From the NCBI GenBank assembly GCA_030154385.1, contig JASKJZ010000114.1, positions 1 to 7,691 of the forward strand: 7,691 nt of DNA. The letters are read 5' to 3'. Shown here piece by piece: positions 1-6,296 of this stretch (within the stretch, counting starts at the first letter, position 1; each line of letters starts with the position of its first letter). The notes beneath the pieces are model-generated. The model saw only the letters and a program-made list of their open reading frames with translations, had not been told where the DNA came from and made no database searches. A program made the translations under genes and the position numbers. Source of the stretch: Clostridiales bacterium. Lineage in GTDB: Bacteria; Bacillota_A; Clostridia; Lachnospirales; Lachnospiraceae.

Positions 1-602
1 TTTAAATTCCCAGCCTTCAAAAATTCCACTACTGCTTTGTGTTCCTCAATCAATTTTGGTACCTGATGCTCAAATGCTACCACAAAATTTCTCCATCTTG
101 CAATATGAATCATATTGTCACTCAAAAGCTCTAGGACACCCGGAAGCTTTACACTGTCGACCAAAATCTTATGGAAATCATAATCTAGTCTTCGAAAATC
201 CTTTTCATAACTTGACAAACTACCAAACTTTTCCTGTTCCTTAAGATTTTCCTCTAGCAAGGCAATGTAACGGTCGCACTCCTCCTTTGTCAATTTCGTG
301 AACATCTGATATAGAACTTCCTTTTCAACCGCCATACGAATTAACAAAAGCTCCGATATATAATGTAAATCAAATAGCGCCACATAGGTTCCACGCTGTG
401 GATATACCTCTATTAATTTCATTTGGCTAAGACGAGCAAAAACATTGCGAATAACCGACCTTGACACGCCATATTCTGCACATATTTGATTCTCACTGAC
501 TCTCTGACCTGGCTCTAGCTCAAGCTTTAATATTCGCTTTCGAATGTCCTTAAAAACATTCTCCGTTGAGATTGGTTCATTTACACTATTATCATATCCC
601 AT
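1..602 (-). CDS. GntR family transcriptional regulator, FadR/FCD subfamily (3' end cut by window edge)
   Basis: A DNA-binding regulator, probably a ligand-responsive repressor. The 200 visible residues translate without a stop. Residues about 12-75 form the GntR winged helix: an amphipathic start (NVFKDIRKRILKLELEPGQR), the recognition region EYGVSRSVIRNVFARL, and the wing VYPQRGTYVA. From about residue 80 the protein is a helical FCD ligand domain. Its metal-binding-type residues are visible in LDYDFHKIL (Asp and His) and EEHKAVVEFLKAGN (His). The last family His, normally about 20 residues further on, would lie beyond the edge. FCD regulators are usually 210-240 residues, so little is missing. 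The ATG at 602 has GGAAGGAA at 613-620 as ribosome binding site, 10 bases away. The gene lies 74 bases after the GH3 gene on the same strand with no terminator hairpin between them, so it may be read from the sugar operon as well as from its own promoter. Family ligands are often sugar acids or other organic acids; the ligand here is unknown. Confidence 0.9.
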   Translation of the reverse strand, partial: MGYDNSVNEPISTENVFKDIRKRILKLELEPGQRVSENQICAEYGVSRSVIRNVFARLSQMKLIEVYPQRGTYVALFDLHYISELLLIRMAVEKEVLYQMFTKLTKEECDRYIALLEENLKEQEKFGSLSSYEKDFRRLDYDFHKILVDSVKLPGVLELLSDNMIHIARWRNFVVAFEHQVPKLIEEHKAVVEFLKAGNL

Positions 603-636
603 TCTACGCGATTTCCTTCCTATTCTTACTATTCAC

Positions 637-646
637 TAGTATACTA
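637..646. promoter_or_regulatory. Candidate operator palindrome in front of the GntR-type gene
   Basis: TAGTATACTA is a perfect 10-bp palindrome 34 bases upstream of the regulator's ATG. It contains TATACT (minus strand), a good -10 hexamer, although no convincing -35 lies 16-18 bases upstream. GntR/FadR-type operators are short palindromes with GT...AC half-sites, which this has. The position suggests autorepression; that is inference. A 10-bp palindrome is expected several times by chance in a window of this size, but rarely within a given 74-base gap. Confidence 0.4.
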
Positions 647-676
647 CATTTTTTTTGGAATAGAAAGAAAAACTGC

Positions 677-3130
677 TTATCTTCTTAGCAATGTACGAAT
701 TCCTTGTATGTAATGACCATTGAGCAAAGCAAGGATCCCTTCCATCATAGACTCTGATATCATGTCTTCCCCCGATGCTACCATCGCAAAAAATGGCATT
801 TCACGTATCATCGAGGACATCATGCCCTCTTGCTCTTCTTCTGCTTTCGATGCCTCCCTCATAACGTGATTTGCATACCACAAAACGATTTTTCCAATTA
901 AGGTATGTCGGACATCCTCCAAGGTATTTTCCTTTGTATAGGGACGCCTATAGCGTCTCTCCTGTTCTGAAAGCGGTCTATCATAAATAACAGCAAACTC
1001 CTCCTTTTTAATTGTTTGTATCTTTCTTGGATCAAAATATCCAGGTGTCAACCTGCGATAATCTACGATATTTCGTTCTTCACTCTGTAAAAAGAAAGTC
1101 TCCACTAAGACAGGCTGGGCTAACGAGGAAGCAAGGATTATTTGATAATTTCCTGTCGCTGCATACCAGTCATGACTCTTACTATCATAAAATCCAAGAC
1201 TTTCCATGTCCAGCTTGATTGTTACCTCCTTATCTTCCATTGGCTCTAATTCTACCTTGACAAATTCACGCAACTCCTTGCCAGGATGCGGTATCCGATT
1301 CTCTTCATTTGCAACAAAAAGAAAAACCGTTTCCCTTCCCCTTTGTTCTCCAATATTTGTAATGGTAAAATGGATTTCCAAGGTATCCTTACTACAACAT
1401 ACTTTTTTATTCAAGGAAAGCTTCGAATAAGAAAACTCTGTATACGAAAGCCCATGCCCAAACGGAAAGCGTACGTTTATTCCGGCAAACTCATAATAAC
1501 GATACCCAACGAAAATCCCCTCGCGATATTCACAAGTTCGATTTCCTCCTGGAAAATTATAATAAGCGGGGGTATCCGATAGTTCAATCGGCCATGTTTC
1601 GGCTAGCTTACCGCAGGGAACCGAATCGCCAAGTAATAGATCACAAATTGCTCTTCCCATCCCTTCACCGCTCAAATAGGCTAAAAAGAGCGCCTTGACT
1701 TGATCGACCCATGGAATCTCAACTGGCGCCCCACCAATTACTATTACGACCACATTTTGGTTAACCTTGACCACCTCCTCAATCAATTGATTGTGGGCAG
1801 CAGGCAGCTTCATATCAAAACGGTCAAAACCTTCGGATTCAAAGCCTTCTAAAAGTCCTGCAAAAATGTAGACAATATCCTTACCCCTTGCGAGTGCAAC
1901 CGCTTCCTTTCGTAATTTTATTTCCTCCTTCTCGCTGCTTTTTGGTAGCATCGTATAGCCTGGTGCATAAGAGACCGCTGCTCCTTTTTGAACAAATGCG
2001 TCCCATGGGGTATCCACCTTAAATGGATGAATCTTCGAGCTTCCAGCGCCTTGAAAACGCGGTTCTTTTGCAAATGCTCCAAGAATGGCAGCCTTCTGTA
2101 ATCGATTTCCCGGCAAGATATGATCCTCGTTTTTTGCAAGAACCATACTTTGTTTGGCTGCCAATACGGCAAGCTCATGATGCCTTTCCATTTTCAGTTC
2201 CTTCGTCTCCTCATCTTTCCTTGTCCGACGCTTCTGCTCCATACCCTTTTGTATCATCTCAATTGCTGGTAGTAGAACCAGGTCAAGCGCCCCCTCTCCA
2301 AGCTTACCTTCAACAACCGCCCCTTTCACTTTTTTATCGTTATAACCATGATTACCTGGCATTTCAATGGATAACCCTGCTTCCACCCCTAAGACTCGGT
2401 CGTGTACCGCTCCCCAATCGGATATCACACATCCTTCGTAACCCCATTCTTTTCGTAATATATCGGTGAGTAAATATGTATTTTCACTGCAATATGTACC
2501 ATTCACACGATTATAAGCACACATCACCGTGTCTGGTTTTCCCTTTTTCACCGCGATTTCAAAGGATTTTAAATAAGTTTCACGAAGTGTCCTCTCATCG
2601 ATAATAGCATCGACACTCATTCTTCGTTTTTCCTGATTATTGACGGCAAAGTGTTTTAGGGAAGCCATTGTACCCGTACTTTGAATACCCTGAATCATAT
2701 GGGCTGCAAGCTCACCTGATACGATTGGATCTTCACTGAAATATTCGAAATTTCGTCCACATAATGGACTTCTTTTTTGGTTTGCCCCTGGGCCTAGCAA
2801 TACGGAGACCCCTTCTTGGACACACTCCTCCCCAATTGCTTTTCCAACTTCATATAAAAGTGCACGGTCAAAGCTGCAAGCTAACGCGCTTGCGGTTGGA
2901 AAACAGACCGCAGGCAGACTTTCTCCGATGCCTAAATTATCCGTAGCCCCAATTTGCTTTCGAAGTCCGTGAGGACCATCCGACATCATAATTGATTCGA
3001 GGCCAACTGATTTTAGTTCCTTGGTATTCCAACAATCTTCTCCAGAGCATAATGAGACTTTTTCTTCAAGTGTCATGCAGTCCAGTATTTCCTGTGCTCG
3101 CTTTCTTCGCTCAAAAACCTTATCATCCAT
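677..3130 (-). CDS. Glycoside hydrolase family 3 beta-glycosidase (probable cytoplasmic beta-glucosidase) with C-terminal extension
   Basis: A retaining glycosidase that removes terminal beta-linked sugars from the non-reducing end, most likely beta-glucose. Residues are numbered from the ATG at 3130 (817 aa). The N-terminal barrel domain carries substrate Asp51 in MMSDGPHGLR, GRNFEYFSEDP (125-135), Lys159-His160 in LKHFAVNNQE, and the nucleophile Asp238 in VISDWGAVHD. The C-terminal alpha/beta domain carries GAGSSKIHP (361-369), the probable acid/base Glu433 in ESEGFDR, and CGKLAETWP. No PA14 insert is seen. FGHGLSYTEF (557-566) leads into a fibronectin III-like domain (about 585-668). A further 150 residues follow, largely charged and helical, ending in LLNGHYIQGIRTLLRR. 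There is no signal peptide, so it acts on imported substrate. It is co-transcribed with the upstream transporter. An in-frame ATG at 3205 would overlap the transporter gene and has no good ribosome binding site. Beta-xylosidase or another GH3 specificity cannot be excluded. Confidence 0.93.
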   Translation of the reverse strand: MDDKVFERRKRAQEILDCMTLEEKVSLCSGEDCWNTKELKSVGLESIMMSDGPHGLRKQIGATDNLGIGESLPAVCFPTASALACSFDRALLYEVGKAIGEECVQEGVSVLLGPGANQKRSPLCGRNFEYFSEDPIVSGELAAHMIQGIQSTGTMASLKHFAVNNQEKRRMSVDAIIDERTLRETYLKSFEIAVKKGKPDTVMCAYNRVNGTYCSENTYLLTDILRKEWGYEGCVISDWGAVHDRVLGVEAGLSIEMPGNHGYNDKKVKGAVVEGKLGEGALDLVLLPAIEMIQKGMEQKRRTRKDEETKELKMERHHELAVLAAKQSMVLAKNEDHILPGNRLQKAAILGAFAKEPRFQGAGSSKIHPFKVDTPWDAFVQKGAAVSYAPGYTMLPKSSEKEEIKLRKEAVALARGKDIVYIFAGLLEGFESEGFDRFDMKLPAAHNQLIEEVVKVNQNVVVIVIGGAPVEIPWVDQVKALFLAYLSGEGMGRAICDLLLGDSVPCGKLAETWPIELSDTPAYYNFPGGNRTCEYREGIFVGYRYYEFAGINVRFPFGHGLSYTEFSYSKLSLNKKVCCSKDTLEIHFTITNIGEQRGRETVFLFVANEENRIPHPGKELREFVKVELEPMEDKEVTIKLDMESLGFYDSKSHDWYAATGNYQIILASSLAQPVLVETFFLQSEERNIVDYRRLTPGYFDPRKIQTIKKEEFAVIYDRPLSEQERRYRRPYTKENTLEDVRHTLIGKIVLWYANHVMREASKAEEEQEGMMSSMIREMPFFAMVASGEDMISESMMEGILALLNGHYIQGIRTLLRR

Positions 3131-3138
3131 ATCGAATA

Positions 3139-3146
3139 TCTCCTTT
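3139..3146 (-). promoter_or_regulatory. Ribosome binding site that fixes the GH3 start
   Basis: AAAGGAGA on the minus strand directly follows the TAA stop of the transporter gene and lies 8 bases before the ATG at 3130. The alternative ATG at 3205 has only a G-run at poor spacing. This site is the main reason for choosing the 817-residue protein, and it implies tight translational linkage to the transporter. Confidence 0.85.
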
Positions 3147-3147
3147 C

Positions 3148-4479
3148 TTATTTCGATTTCTTCCTTAGCAGCATGTGAATGGATACAATCGTAAGGAGCA
3201 GACATAAAGCTGGCATACCCCCCATTAAAAGGCGGATTCCAAAAATAGTATGTGCAGACTGTGCCACAACGGTTCCCCCCTGACTCTCCACATAGCCAAA
3301 CCAGCCTAGTGCTGCACTAACAAACGCTACCATAAGAGCAGATCCAACCTTGTATAGAAGCATCGTTGTTCCATAAATCATCCCCTCTCGGCGCGTACCA
3401 TTTTTTGCTTCATCGATTTCAACCACATCCGGTAATATAGCAAATATCAAGACCTGAGAGGCTGAAATTCCAATACCAATCAAAATAGTCAAAAAAACGG
3501 TAAGGGATAGTTGTTTTGCCGGAAGAAAAATACACGCAAAGAGTGGAACCAAAAAATAAAATACCGCTATTATGTAAGTTTTATGCTTCCCAATTTTGTT
3601 GCTTATGCCCACCCAAAGTGGTGTTGCAAGCACTGCTGCTACAAGAGGGATTGCCATATAAATCGAGCTTAAGCTCTCCGATATCAAAAGTGCATACTTC
3701 ATATTATAGATATAGAGTGCCATAATAATATCAAACGCAACCATATTAAAAATAAAAACACCGAGCACATACTTATATTCACGTAATAAAAGGAGCGATT
3801 TTAGGTCTTTTCGAAAACTACCCTTTTTCTCTATCTCTTTTGGCTGTACCCGCTCTTTCGTTCCGATAAAGGCAAGAAGAATACAAGCCACTAATACAAG
3901 GGAAAGACTGCGTCCCATCACCGGGAAACTAGTTCCATACATCATTTTTCCAGGGTAAAGGATATCTACAATAAAGGAAACCCCCATTGCTGAAAGCAGT
4001 GATCCGACAAAGGAAAATGCCATTTTATATCCCGATATACTCGTTCTTTCCTCCTCTTCACTTGATAATTCTGGAAGCAATGCATTATAAGGAATCGAGA
4101 CCATGGAGTAAAGGGTATTAAATAAAATTCCAGCCAATGTGTAATATACAATCTTTATTACCTCCCCTTCAAATGGCAAAATCCAGATGATAGCAAAGGA
4201 AATTCCAAGCGGAACCGCTCCATATAATAAAAAGGGGCGCCTTCTGCCAAAACGTGATTTGGTATGATCTGAAACCATTCCCATAATAAAGTCACAAGCA
4301 GCATTCCATACCCGTACAATCAAAAAGACATACCCTGCCCATAATGGAGATAGCCCTGCAACATCGGTCAGAAAAAAAACAAAATAAAAACCAACGGCTC
4401 CATATGCGATATTATTCCCCATGTCCCCCAGTCCATAAAATACTTTTTCTCTCGTTTTTAACTGCTTTTTCACATCCAT
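3148..4479 (-). CDS. MFS sugar symporter of the GPH (glycoside-pentoside-hexuronide:cation) family, MelB-like
   Basis: An inner-membrane importer, probably of the glycoside cleaved by the GH3 enzyme next door. The 443-residue protein has about 12 hydrophobic segments, the usual GPH size. It starts with the family signature YGLGDMGNNIAYG (15-27). The helix II/loop 2-3 motif RVWNAACDFIMG...SRFGRRRPF (56-83) is followed by the helix IV/loop 4-5 motif SIPYNALLPELSSEEEERT (from 128). Aligned by eye to MelB, only one of the three cation-site aspartates remains: Asp59 is Asp63 here, while Asp55 and Asp124 positions are Asn59 and Ser128. The chosen ATG at 4479 is preceded by AAAGGAGAGGTG. An in-frame ATG 18 codons upstream (4533) would add a polar, lysine-rich stretch that precedes the family start and is not favoured. 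It is the first gene of the sugar operon, divergent from the AraC-type gene. Substrate and coupling ion are not determined. Confidence 0.9.
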   Translation of the reverse strand: MDVKKQLKTREKVFYGLGDMGNNIAYGAVGFYFVFFLTDVAGLSPLWAGYVFLIVRVWNAACDFIMGMVSDHTKSRFGRRRPFLLYGAVPLGISFAIIWILPFEGEVIKIVYYTLAGILFNTLYSMVSIPYNALLPELSSEEEERTSISGYKMAFSFVGSLLSAMGVSFIVDILYPGKMMYGTSFPVMGRSLSLVLVACILLAFIGTKERVQPKEIEKKGSFRKDLKSLLLLREYKYVLGVFIFNMVAFDIIMALYIYNMKYALLISESLSSIYMAIPLVAAVLATPLWVGISNKIGKHKTYIIAVFYFLVPLFACIFLPAKQLSLTVFLTILIGIGISASQVLIFAILPDVVEIDEAKNGTRREGMIYGTTMLLYKVGSALMVAFVSAALGWFGYVESQGGTVVAQSAHTIFGIRLLMGGMPALCLLLTIVSIHMLLRKKSK

Positions 4480-4483
4480 ATAA

Positions 4484-4495
4484 CACCTCTCCTTT
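4484..4495 (-). promoter_or_regulatory. Ribosome binding site that fixes the transporter start
   Basis: AAAGGAGAGGTG on the minus strand lies 4 to 9 bases upstream of the ATG at 4479, depending on which G-rich core pairs. It would fall inside the coding region if the upstream ATG at 4533 were used. This supports the 443-residue protein, whose N-terminus then matches the family. Confidence 0.8.
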
Positions 4496-4539
4496 TCTCC
4501 TTTATATCCATATATTATCAGCATTTTTTGCAATTCAAT

Positions 4540-4545
4540 ATTATA
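4540..4545 (-). promoter_or_regulatory. Candidate -10 box for the transporter-GH3 operon
   Basis: TATAAT, a perfect -10 hexamer on the minus strand, lies about 60 bases upstream of the transporter ATG. The sequence 17 bases upstream (GAATGT) is a poor -35, which fits a promoter that needs an activator such as the divergent AraC-type protein. The region is AT-rich, and another -10-like stretch (TGATAATAT, 4512-4520) is nearby, so the exact site is uncertain. Confidence 0.4.
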
Positions 4546-4550
4546 TTTTC

Positions 4551-4564
4551 GTGTTTTATATCAC
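4551..4564. promoter_or_regulatory. Imperfect palindrome between the divergent promoters
   Basis: GTGTTTTATATCAC has GTG and CAC ends and matches its own reverse complement at 10 of 14 positions. It lies between the candidate -10 of the transporter operon and the -35 of the AraC-type gene, where a shared operator would be expected. AraC-type proteins more often bind direct repeats, so assignment to a particular regulator is open. Confidence 0.25.
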
Positions 4565-4570
4565 ATTCTC

Positions 4571-4598
4571 TTGACATTTTTAACACAACTGCTATAGT
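4571..4598 (+). promoter_or_regulatory. SigA-type promoter of the AraC-family gene
   Basis: TTGACA at 4571-4576 is a perfect -35. TATAGT at 4593-4598 is a five-of-six -10 with a 16-base spacer. A start site near 4605 would give a leader of about 35 bases ending in the AGGAGGT ribosome binding site. The consensus quality suggests fairly constant expression of the regulator. Confidence 0.7.
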
Positions 4599-4640
4599 CA
4601 TAGAAAAGGCTGGAAATAAAGAAACCAGGAGGTTACTCGT

Positions 4641-5834
4641 ATGAATCAAACAATAATGGCACTTTTACAAGAGCTGTATGATTACAACCGAATTCCGTTA
4701 TGGATTATCAATCAAGATGGAAATATAGAGGCATCCTTTTTCTCCGATTGCCTAAAAAATAAATTATCTCTACATATCAAGGGGCTGCTTCCTAAATCCA
4801 CTTCTCCTTCGTTTGATTTGCTATGCTTTTCACACGAGTTATATGCTGTATTTTCTTTCAAACAAGGAGGCACACCGTATTACCTCTTGGGCGGTCCTAT
4901 GCTTCTTTCCATTTTCTATCAAAAGTCAGACATGAAAAAGCTATCGTTTTCAACTTATTTTCCGATAGATGAACTTGTCTCTCTCGTTGAGAACCTTCCT
5001 GTAATTTCCTTTTCCTCCTTTTGTTCCTGCCTCCGTATTATGATGCTCTTACTAAATCAACCGCCAAAAAGCGTAGAAGACATCAGTAATTATAAGTTCT
5101 CCGATTTGGAAGGAAACCTAACACGTACCTATGTTCATGAATTATTTGAAAATAGAGAGGAATACCGTATCCATACTCCTTATCAACAGGAATTATCTAT
5201 CCTGCATTGTGTAAGAGATGGAAATGTATCTCGTCTGGAATCCACCTATCGCACCCTGCCAGAAACAAAATATGGTACCATGTCAAAAGATCCTTTTCGA
5301 CAGCTATTGTATGGCTGCATCGCAAACACAACGCTCGTAACAAGATATGCAATTGAAGGCGGACTAGAAGAAGAGAGCGCCTTTACGTTGAGTGATGTCT
5401 ATATACAAAAAATGGAACGCTGTAAGACCTTATATGAATTACAAACATTGAATGAGAAAATGGCCATTGATTTCACAACCCGCGTTTCGAAAGCCACTCA
5501 AAACAAGCATCCTCACTATTCCAGACAGATTGAGCAATGTATCACATTGATTTCCAAGCACATCTATGAAAAAATAACACTTGAGTCTCTAGCAAATGAG
5601 ATTTGCCTAACACCAAAATACTTGTCCTTTCTCTTTCAAAAGGAAACAGGAAAACCACTCCACTCCTTTATCGAAGAAAAAAAAATAGAAGAAGGTAAAA
5701 ACCTTCTTCTATTCACAGCTTATTCCTACAGCCATATTAGCAATCTTCTTTGTTTTTGCTCACAAAGTCATTTTATCCAAGTATTTAAGCGACAAGTCGG
5801 CATGACTCCGAAAGAATATCGAAACCAAAAATGA
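4641..5834 (+). CDS. AraC family transcriptional regulator of the adjacent sugar operon
   Basis: A 397-residue DNA-binding regulator, probably the activator of the divergent transporter-GH3 operon. Residues 1 to about 145 form a sensor-like region (WIINQDGNIEASF; YYLLGGPMLLS) resembling the N-termini of many Firmicutes AraC proteins. Residues about 175-290 are a helical region with RYAIEGGLEEESAFTLSDVYI, a stretch I recognise from Firmicutes AraC regulators of carbohydrate loci. The DNA-binding part is at 296-397. The first helix-turn-helix is ITLESLANEICLTPKYLSFLF (from about 312). The second is ISNLLCFCSQSHFIQVFKRQ (366-385), followed by VGMTPKEYR. In the second motif the usual Gly-Phe is Cys371-Phe372, with a further Cys373. 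AGGAGGT at 4627-4633, 7 bases before the ATG, fixes the start. Its TGA directly abuts the stop of the convergent CheX-like gene. Codons 348-358 also contain the minus-strand terminator at 5677-5713. The effector is not known. Confidence 0.92.
   Translation: MNQTIMALLQELYDYNRIPLWIINQDGNIEASFFSDCLKNKLSLHIKGLLPKSTSPSFDLLCFSHELYAVFSFKQGGTPYYLLGGPMLLSIFYQKSDMKKLSFSTYFPIDELVSLVENLPVISFSSFCSCLRIMMLLLNQPPKSVEDISNYKFSDLEGNLTRTYVHELFENREEYRIHTPYQQELSILHCVRDGNVSRLESTYRTLPETKYGTMSKDPFRQLLYGCIANTTLVTRYAIEGGLEEESAFTLSDVYIQKMERCKTLYELQTLNEKMAIDFTTRVSKATQNKHPHYSRQIEQCITLISKHIYEKITLESLANEICLTPKYLSFLFQKETGKPLHSFIEEKKIEEGKNLLLFTAYSYSHISNLLCFCSQSHFIQVFKRQVGMTPKEYRNQK
5677..5713 (-). terminator. Intrinsic terminator of the CheX operon, inside the AraC coding sequence
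   Basis: AATAGAAGAAGGT (5684-5696) pairs perfectly with ACCTTCTTCTATT (5701-5713) around a 4-base loop, giving a 13-bp stem. Read on the minus strand the stem is followed by nine T (5685-5677). On the plus strand it is followed by CACAGC, so it should terminate only minus-strand transcription. It lies about 120 bases past the CheX-like stop codon. The stem is A/T-rich at its base but has the length and T-run of a strong rho-independent terminator. Confidence 0.85.
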
Positions 5835-6296
5835 CTATCCTTCAAACGCAATATTAACATCAATTGGGATTTCATCCGCAAGCAGCTCAATGGATAACAC
5901 TTGCGCAGAACTCATTTTAACCGAAATATTTTTTCCATAAAGCAGGGTTGGTGTTGAGATATCAATCTCGACTCCAATTTTTGAGAAACTAGTAGCTGCA
6001 TTTGCTGTCAGCATATTCGTTAGCTCGGATAATGCACTTTTCGACATATCATCAAGTTCAACTACTGGCATACCCATCATCATGGTAGATGCAATTTTTT
6101 TTGCATGCTCTGTTTCAATGCTATAGACAACATTTCCTTTAATAGCACCAACAATACCCACAATAATGACAACACCCGAGCAAATTAATTCCTGTCCTTT
6201 TGCATTGAGTCTTCCTTTTCGAACTGCTCCAAATCCAAGCTGTGGCATAACCGCTGCAAATGATTCCACAAAGGGATTTACGTGCTTTACATCCAT
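5835..6296 (-). CDS. Stand-alone CheX-like phosphatase domain protein
   Basis: A 153-residue cytoplasmic protein of the CheX/CheC-type fold. CheX proteins dephosphorylate the response regulator CheY. The fold's parts are visible: VVIIVGIVGAIKGNVVYSI (42-60) matches the beta-strand region, ETEHAKKIASTMMMGMP (61-77) the following helix, and SALSELTNMLTANAATSF (87-104) the active-site helix. In that helix Glu91 and Asn94 give the E-x2-N pair used by CheX phosphatases. The ATG at 6294-6296 overlaps the end of the upstream response-regulator gene by 10 bases (ATGGATGTAA holds both signals), and AAAGGGTG at 6304-6311 is the ribosome binding site. The overlap implies translational coupling and joint function. 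The likely partner is the REC domain encoded upstream or a CheY elsewhere. Whether it serves chemotaxis is not shown by the context. Confidence 0.85.
   Translation of the reverse strand: MDVKHVNPFVESFAAVMPQLGFGAVRKGRLNAKGQELICSGVVIIVGIVGAIKGNVVYSIETEHAKKIASTMMMGMPVVELDDMSKSALSELTNMLTANAATSFSKIGVEIDISTPTLLYGKNISVKMSSAQVLSIELLADEIPIDVNIAFEG

Noticed and set aside
2023..2469. Plus-strand open frame of 148 codons inside the GH3 gene
   Set aside because: It is antisense to conserved catalytic-domain coding sequence and has no ribosome binding site or recognisable protein features.
3131..3205. Longer GH3 start at the ATG at 3205, overlapping the transporter gene by 58 bases
   Set aside because: The ATG at 3130 has an excellent AAAGGAGA site at 8 bases. 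The extra 25 residues do not resemble a GH3 N-terminus or a signal peptide, and their site is poor.
4480..4533. Longer transporter start at the ATG at 4533
   Set aside because: The strong ribosome binding site at 4484-4495 would lie inside the gene, and the family N-terminus begins just after the ATG at 4479.
5877..5905. CGCAAG/CTTGCG inverted repeat as terminator for the AraC gene
   Set aside because: The stem has only 6 bp with a 17-base loop and no T-run follows on the plus strand.
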